Assembly (NCBI GenBank): GCA_029582165.1
Contig: CM055889.1
Span: forward strand, 9,818,341 to 9,882,340
Source of the DNA: Portulaca oleracea
Taxonomy: Eukaryota > Streptophyta > Magnoliopsida > Caryophyllales > Portulacaceae
DNA length: 64,000 nt
Direction of reading: 5' to 3'
Both the position numbers and the translations under genes were made by a program. Positions 58,501-64,000 of this stretch are shown here, piece by piece (the stretch's first letter is position 1; the number at the start of each line of letters is the position of its first letter). The notes under the pieces were generated by a model that was given only the letters and a program-made list of their open reading frames with translations, had not been told where the DNA came from and ran no database searches.

Positions 58501-59313
58501 AACAGAAACAAGTAATCACTCTGAAAATATTTCTTATATTCTGGCCGGCATTTCATTCTCATCATCTGTCATATTATTACCATGAGGGTATGTTTCTGAC
58601 AGGTATGGGAACGGAGCAGCCATTTTCACCTCATCGGGTGCAGCTGCAAGGAAATTTCAGACTGAAATTGAAGCTGGGCAGGTGATACTGAGTGACTTAA
58701 CTCTTGCACTAGGTTCAACCTTCAAACCTAGCTCTCACTCACATGAGCTGGGTTTGAGACACTATGACTTTTAGGGAGCATAATTGACCAGTATGTGGTA
58801 CCATCTCAACCAAAAAGCTTAAACTGACAGTTGAAGAAGGTGCAATAATGGTTTTATGCTCGAACATGCCCCCTCACCTTAACCTTGCGCAAATAAACAT
58901 AGGGTTGCAACCTGACTCTGATACCATGTAGAACCATCTCAATCGAAAATTTAAGCTAATAGTTAAAGTCTCAATGATGGTTTTACTCTGAACTCTGTGA
59001 ATTTTGGTGAATCAGGTTGGCATCAACGTTCCAATTCCGGTGCCTCTTCCGTTCTTCTCATTTACCGGCAACAAGGCATCATTTGCGGGTGACCTCAATT
59101 TCTACGGTAAATTATCCTAAGCTACATATATATATATATATATACAGTAAAATCAAGGATGGTGAATGGTGGTGGTTAACTGTGTGGGGGAATTGATGAA
59201 ATGCAGGGAAGGCTGGAGTACAATTTTACACACAGCAGAAGACAGTAACCCAGCAATGGAAGGATTTACCAAGCGGAGTGTCTCTGGCTATGCCTACTTC
59301 CCAGAAGTCTTAA
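52271..59313 (+). CDS. ALDH6B2: Methylmalonate-semialdehyde dehydrogenase, mitochondrial
   Basis: Nineteen exons, 533 aa: 52271-52295, 52432-52520, 53475-53546, 53639-53800, 53880-53958, 54048-54202, 55209-55272, 56093-56172, 56417-56482, 56703-56753, 56852-57003, 57264-57354, 57667-57747, 58132-58209, 58341-58376, 58468-58511, 58603-58681, 59016-59106 and 59207-59313. All introns are GT-AG and every phase agrees. The enzyme converts methylmalonate (and malonate) semialdehyde with CoA and NAD+ to propionyl- or acetyl-CoA in valine, thymine and uracil breakdown. An Arg-rich N-terminus ([17 protein letters not shown]) looks like a mitochondrial presequence. Landmarks are [43 protein letters not shown], the catalytic cysteine in GQRCMA (about Cys317), KEEIFGPVL and [14 protein letters not shown]. 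The residue that is a catalytic Glu in most ALDHs is Asn here (KNHAIV), as usual for CoA-dependent ALDH6. Confidence 0.96.
55478..55513. repeat. (CT)n microsatellite in an ALDH intron
   Basis: About 18 CT units in intron 7. Confidence 0.95.
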
Positions 59314-60867
59314 TTAATAGACCCCTAACTCCCTATCCACCATTGTGTCCTTTGTAAACCTCTCTCATGTAAACTCTCTCAATAATGAAATCCTATTGAA
59401 ATCCCCCTTTTCTCTGTCATTCACCCCTTTTTGCTCTTTGCTTCTTTCTTTTTATTTGTCATTTCGTAGAATTGGGAGAAACATAGATAACCAAAAAGTT
59501 AGGGAAAAAAGAATTTTAAAATTGCTTAATTTAGTAAATATAATTAGAAAGATGAAGTATATAGATGCAAAATTGGGTAAGAGTTACATTGAAAATACAA
59601 AATGATTAGGAATAAGAAAAAATTGTTTAGTGGACAAATAAATAGAAACATAGGAAGTAGTTTTGGCCATATGACTCAGAGTTACCTTTCTAAAGTTTGT
59701 GCCAACGATCTATTTTGAAATCTCAATTATGTGCCAATATTCTATTTTGAATCCTAAGAAAAAATTAATTCAAAGCATATTTACAAAAATTCATTTGGTA
59801 CTTCTTTAGTCTATCTCGAACCCTAAGGAAAAAAAAATTTAATTCAATGCATGTTTTGAATTAATGTTTTAGGATTAGAGATATAATTTTAGAACATTCC
59901 AAATGGTAGATCCCAATTATTGCATATTTCAAGTGGTCAACACCTTTTTAACATATTCCAAATGGTAGACATAATTAACAAACAATTCCATCCCATAGGC
60001 TTTATATTTTCGTTTACTTTTTTTTTTTGCTATTCCTAACAATAGTTGAAGCAAAGTCTACGGGATGGAATTGTTTGTTAATTAAACCTACCATTTGGAA
60101 TATGTTAAAAATGTGTTAACAACTTGGAATAGACAATAGTTGGTGCCTACCATTTGAAATTAAGAAAAAATTAATAAATAATCTAGTTTTCTTTTTCCAA
60201 ATTTTTAGAAAATTAATCTAAAAATTAAATCACTTATTAATTGAAATGTTAATCTTGAATCATAAGGAAAAAAAATAAATTCAAAGACTAACAAATTAAT
60301 AAATGATCTAATTTTCTTTTCCAAATTTTTCACCCAAAAACTGTTTTATATGTTGCAAACATAAAAAAATTAACAAACTAATAAATGATCTAATTTTCTT
60401 TTTCCAAATTTTTTTACCCGAAATGACTTTTTCCCACAAATAATAGTGAAATGTAAAAGAAAATCCATTGATGAAACAATTTTCTAAAATTTGGTGTAAA
60501 TGAAATATTCGAGAACAAATCATGTGGGCTCATAACAACTAATACACGCACATTACTCGCATCAAGTTCATGATGCCCTCGTTATGTACCGCCCCCACAC
60601 CAAAACGACACCTATACCCCGATCAAAACGGCACTCTTCTACTCCAGTTTCCTCAAGCACAAGAAATTGGTCTCCCAAAAAAAAAAAAAAAAAAAAAAAT
60701 TTAAATTCCCCCATCTCAGCATCTCTCTCTCTCTCTACATTTGTAATCTCCCCTGTGAATTTGAAAACCAAAACAAAACCTTTACCCAGTCTCCGTCCAA
60801 AACCCCCCTTCTCTCTCTTCATTCTTTCTCTCTCTAGGGTTTCGTCAATCAATCTCCTCACTCGTCA
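59314..60867. other. Intergenic between ALDH6B2 and the dynamin gene
   Basis: Contains the hairpin at 59895-60165 and three direct copies of 'ataaatgatctaattttc' at about 60175, 60300 and 60380. 60560-60867 is the C/T-rich leader of the dynamin gene ('ctctctctctctctacat'). Confidence 0.6.
59895..60165. repeat. Foldback element, arms about 100 bp
   Basis: 'ttaacatattccaaatggta' to 'caattccatcccataggct' (about 59948-60001) is mirrored by 'ctacgggatggaattg...taccatttggaatatgttaa' (about 60058-60108). The outer parts ('caattattgcatatttcaag' against 'ttggaatagacaatagttgg') are also inverses. Non-coding. Confidence 0.65.
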
Positions 60868-63800
60868 ATGGCGGACGACGCAGTCTCATCTCCGGCGACG
60901 CCGTCTCCGGCGGTGACTGCGGCGGCGTTGGGGCAGTCGGTGATCCCCATAGTTAACAAGCTTCAAGACATAGCCGCTCAGCTTGGGAGTAGTCCGGCAT
61001 TCGACTTGCCGCAGGTCGCCGTCGTCGGAAGTCAAAGCAGCGGCAAATCGAGTGTTCTAGAAGCTCTTGTCGGCCGTGATTTCTTGCCGCGTGGATCCGA
61101 TATCTGCACGCGCCGCCCGCTTGTGCTCCAGCTTCTGCAGACGAAGAGGAGCGATGAGGAGTGGGGAGAGTTCTTGCACCTCCCTGGAAAGAGGTTCTAC
61201 GATTTCAATGAAATTCGGAGGGAAATTCAGGTTTTCGTCTTTCCTCGTGAAACTTTATGGCGTATTTTGTTTAATTTGAAGACTGTGATGCTAGGAGATT
61301 TAGTTTGACATTGTTCATTTCGGTGATGAAAACGATCTTGATGCTGCAAAGTAGAGCATTGTGCTGTTCATTGTAGTGATGAGTATGATATTCTCCATTT
61401 CTTTGCAGCAATGATTATGATTTTGAATCGTTGATACTATTAAGTTAAGCACTATATAGTTCCCTTGACAAGGAGAGTTTGAATTTGAATGCCTCATGGC
61501 TGGGATTTGATACGAAAAATTTCATTTTAGGGTGGATCATGGAGTAGAGTACATGTGACATCCATACTTGTTCGGTTAGCTTGTGTATGGGCTTTAGAGA
61601 AAATAGAGAGAACTGTTTTGCTTTCTTGCTTCAATTGGTTTGTAGGTTTCAGTGGGAATTGCAAAAGGAGTATGAGGCGAGTCTTGAGGGAGATTGATGA
61701 TCATTGAGTCATTTGAGATCTGCTTTGCTGATCTTTCGCCCATGTGTTTGTTATCTGAGGGCTTAGCTTTCATACTTGTTCTGAGAACTGTGCGGACAAT
61801 ATATGTAGATGCACCAGCAAAAAATGGATACATCTTTTTGAGTATCATTGGATAGATGAAATTTGTGCTTTATTTTTCATGTGGCTGAAAGGAATAGAAG
61901 CAAACTTCTTGTATAACAAGAATAGGTTCTTTGAGTTGTAGCTTGTAATTTAACTGCCTCAAGTTATTAGAACAAATTTCTTAATTGCTTACAGTAGTAA
62001 CATATCTGTATAGAATTTATGTTTGAGCTATGGATTTTTTCTGTCATCATACCTAAGTGAGATAATATCCAAATAATGTCATACCCTTATTGAAGGTCGG
62101 AGTGGAGATTAGCTCTCTGCTGTGTTTTTTTAGCTATGCTTTGGCTTCTGGTGACAGTCATAGGCTTAAGATATTTACCTTGCCAGCTTGAATATACTGT
62201 TGCTAAGCAAGCTCTTTACAGAGAGTTCTAATTGAAGACTCTGTATGATGAACTTATGTGAACACTACTATTATAAGATAAGTTGAAAGCTAGAGCATTT
62301 TGGCACTGGTAACTCCTATGTTGGAGCACTTAAGTAGAATTAAAGAGAGCTTACTCTTAAGGTTCTCTAGACATTCTTTAAGTTTCTAACAGACTAGTTA
62401 AGTAGGGTTTCTTGGTGAAAGAGAGATGATCTTTCTGTTTTGGAGGGAAGACCTTTCTTTTAGTTACTACCTCCTTCCCATATTATCTGTCACTTTAACT
62501 AACTTTCTTTTTTCCCATAATATCTGTCACTTTATAATTCCAATAACACATTAATTACTAATTTATCAAATTAACCTTATTAATTACATCTTTTTCATCC
62601 ATTTTTTTCCTTTTATTCACCTTTTTCTTTTTTTATTCACCATTTTATTCAACATTTTCACATTTCCAATGAGCTAAATTAATTTAGAGTGGAGGTTTTT
62701 TTGGTTTTGTAAATCATGTCCAAAGGGACAAATAAAATGGGAAGGAGGGAGTATTAGGCAGCAGGTGTGAAGAATAGTAACACTTGCATCCTGGAGCTTT
62801 GAAATAGAATGAGCTTCTTCCTCTTATTTGAGGTTGAATAATCTGTGTTTTGTTTGGGTAAATGTTTCAATAGAGTCCAACAACTTTTGAAAATAAATCG
62901 GGAATAAATCATAGTTCATGATGGTAGAAACTAACTTACTAGTTAAGGTTAGGAGTTTTTTCTTGTTTATCTCGTTGTAATGTGGATCTGAATTAGCATT
63001 TGACATTGTTGCCTATGCTATAGGTTAGTCCGGCTGTATAAGGGCTTTTTTTTTTATTTTTTTTATTTTTTAAAGTAGGGAAAAAAACTTCCTTAGAAAC
63101 TAGAATTCTTGAAATGAAGGAGATTGTTTGACATTGTGTTTGTTCATTAGCAACTTCTAGCTTTTAGAGTTTACACTATTGATGATTTTAACACTCTAGA
63201 ATCCTAGAAATGGAGCAGATTCCCTACCAACTATTGGATATCTGTCTACGTAATATCTTTTTGGCCATGACCATGTTGGCTCACAGGCGGCCTTTTTTTT
63301 TGCTAGTTTAATTTATTTCATGTTACCAATATATAAAATATGGAGGTCAACTAATTGGGATGTGGGATAAATCTTTTCTACTTTTCTTTCCTACTTTTTT
63401 TTTGGAGGGGGGGGGGGGGTTACAAATCAGCGATTGTGTTCATTCTCAGTCTTTTGTTGGATAGGATTCTAAATGCTGTGTGTCTGTGGTTATGTTGTGC
63501 TTGTGGAGTGCATTGATTTGTTAATCATGTTTGTGTAACCCTTCGGGTAAACTAATTGCTTGAGTCATTCATGCAAATATGATTTCAGGCGGAAACTGAC
63601 AGAGAGGCTGGAGAGAACAAAGGTGTCTCTGACAAGCAGATCCGTCTGAAGATCTTTTCACCTAACGTTCTTGATATTACCCTAGTAGATCTCCCAGGGT
63701 TAACAAAGGTTCCAGTTGGTGACCAGCCTTCAGACATTGAAGCACGGATTAGGACCATGATAATGTCCTACATCAAAATACCAAGCTGCTTGATATTAGC

Positions 63801-64000
63801 TGTTACACCTGCAAATTCTGATCTTGCAAATTCAGATGCTCTGCAGATGGCTGGAATTGCAGATCCAGATGGTTAGTTTTTAAAATTTTGTGTTGACAAC
63901 TGATTTAGTTGATTGTATTTTTTTTAATCTTATTTGCCTACTCCTTTTAATGTAATTTTTAATGTAATTCAGGGTATCGAACCATTGGTGTTATCACAAA
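60868..64000 (+). CDS. DRP3: Dynamin-related protein 3 (DRP3), 5' part
   Basis: Exons 60868-61230, 63589-63871 and 63973 to the window edge; GT-AG with matching phases. A Ser/Pro/Ala-rich start ([16 protein letters not shown]) leads to [13 protein letters not shown] and the GTPase domain. The P-loop is GSQSSGKS (residues 54-61), followed by [16 protein letters not shown], then DLPG (155-158), [22 protein letters not shown] and GVIT. DRP3 GTPases assemble on mitochondria and peroxisomes and drive their division. The text between P-loop and G3 fits DRP3A/DRP3B better than the DRP1 group. The middle and GTPase effector domains lie beyond the window. Intron 1 is about 2.4 kb and carries a MITE. 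Confidence 0.94.
62465..62753. mobile_element. Stowaway-type MITE in DRP3 intron 1
   Basis: TACTACCTCCTTCCCATATT on the left and AATGGGAAGGAGGGAGTA on the right are near-perfect inverses of the 'tactccctcc' class. AT-rich interior, no ORF. Confidence 0.75.

Noticed and set aside
60584..60916. Basic ORF overlapping the start of the dynamin gene
   Set aside because: Frame-shifted reading of the leader and first codons; the +1 frame from 60868 carries the GTPase motifs.
1..64000. A gene cluster or new defence/metabolic system
   Set aside because: The genes found are standard single-copy plant housekeeping or reproductive genes with unrelated roles; no co-directional set or shared theme.

Overview
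The window is nuclear DNA from a flowering plant, almost certainly a eudicot. Genes are split by many short GT-AG introns, and the intergenic space is packed with Ty1/copia and Ty3/gypsy retrotransposon remains, LINE fragments, Tourist- and Stowaway-like MITEs, a CACTA terminus and a Helitron-like insertion. I cannot name the species from sequence alone.

Layout. 1-3730 is the decayed 3' part of a copia element carrying a nested 1.3-kb solo LTR. 3731-15611 is repeat-rich and holds MITEs, LINE and LTR fragments, and the first copy of a duplicated intergenic block (6540-7320 and 11003-12062). 15612-19171 (minus) is an eight-exon chloroplast-type SOUL heme-binding gene. 20956-21531 is a 5' half copy of the gene at 33260. 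It is fused at a 6-nt microhomology to the second copy of the intergenic block, which continues through many nested insertions to about 33100. One of those insertions is a young, structurally complete but non-autonomous gypsy element (25352-30984). 33260-34354 is the intact single-exon GTD-binding (DUF593) gene. 35211-37708 (minus) is a six-exon GEX1 (gamete expressed 1) gene. 37709-52270 is mostly repeats: LINE ORF1 remains with a 638-bp solo LTR, a 185-bp tandem repeat, a 3.3-kb solo LTR, and one unassigned acidic ORF. 52271-59313 is a complete 19-exon methylmalonate-semialdehyde dehydrogenase gene (ALDH6B2 type). 60868 to the right edge is the 5' part of a DRP3-type dynamin gene.

The five host genes have unrelated jobs: plastid tetrapyrrole binding, coiled-coil/myosin-adaptor-like, gamete nuclear fusion, mitochondrial valine/propionate catabolism, and mitochondrial/peroxisomal fission. 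There is no sign of a gene cluster or a new biochemical system. The most informative structure is the tandem segmental duplication with a readable breakpoint and a datable stack of later insertions. The next is the in-frame deletion-derivative gypsy element, whose two 1.6-kb LTRs are almost identical. Exon boundaries were placed by eye from splice signals, reading phase and protein family continuity.
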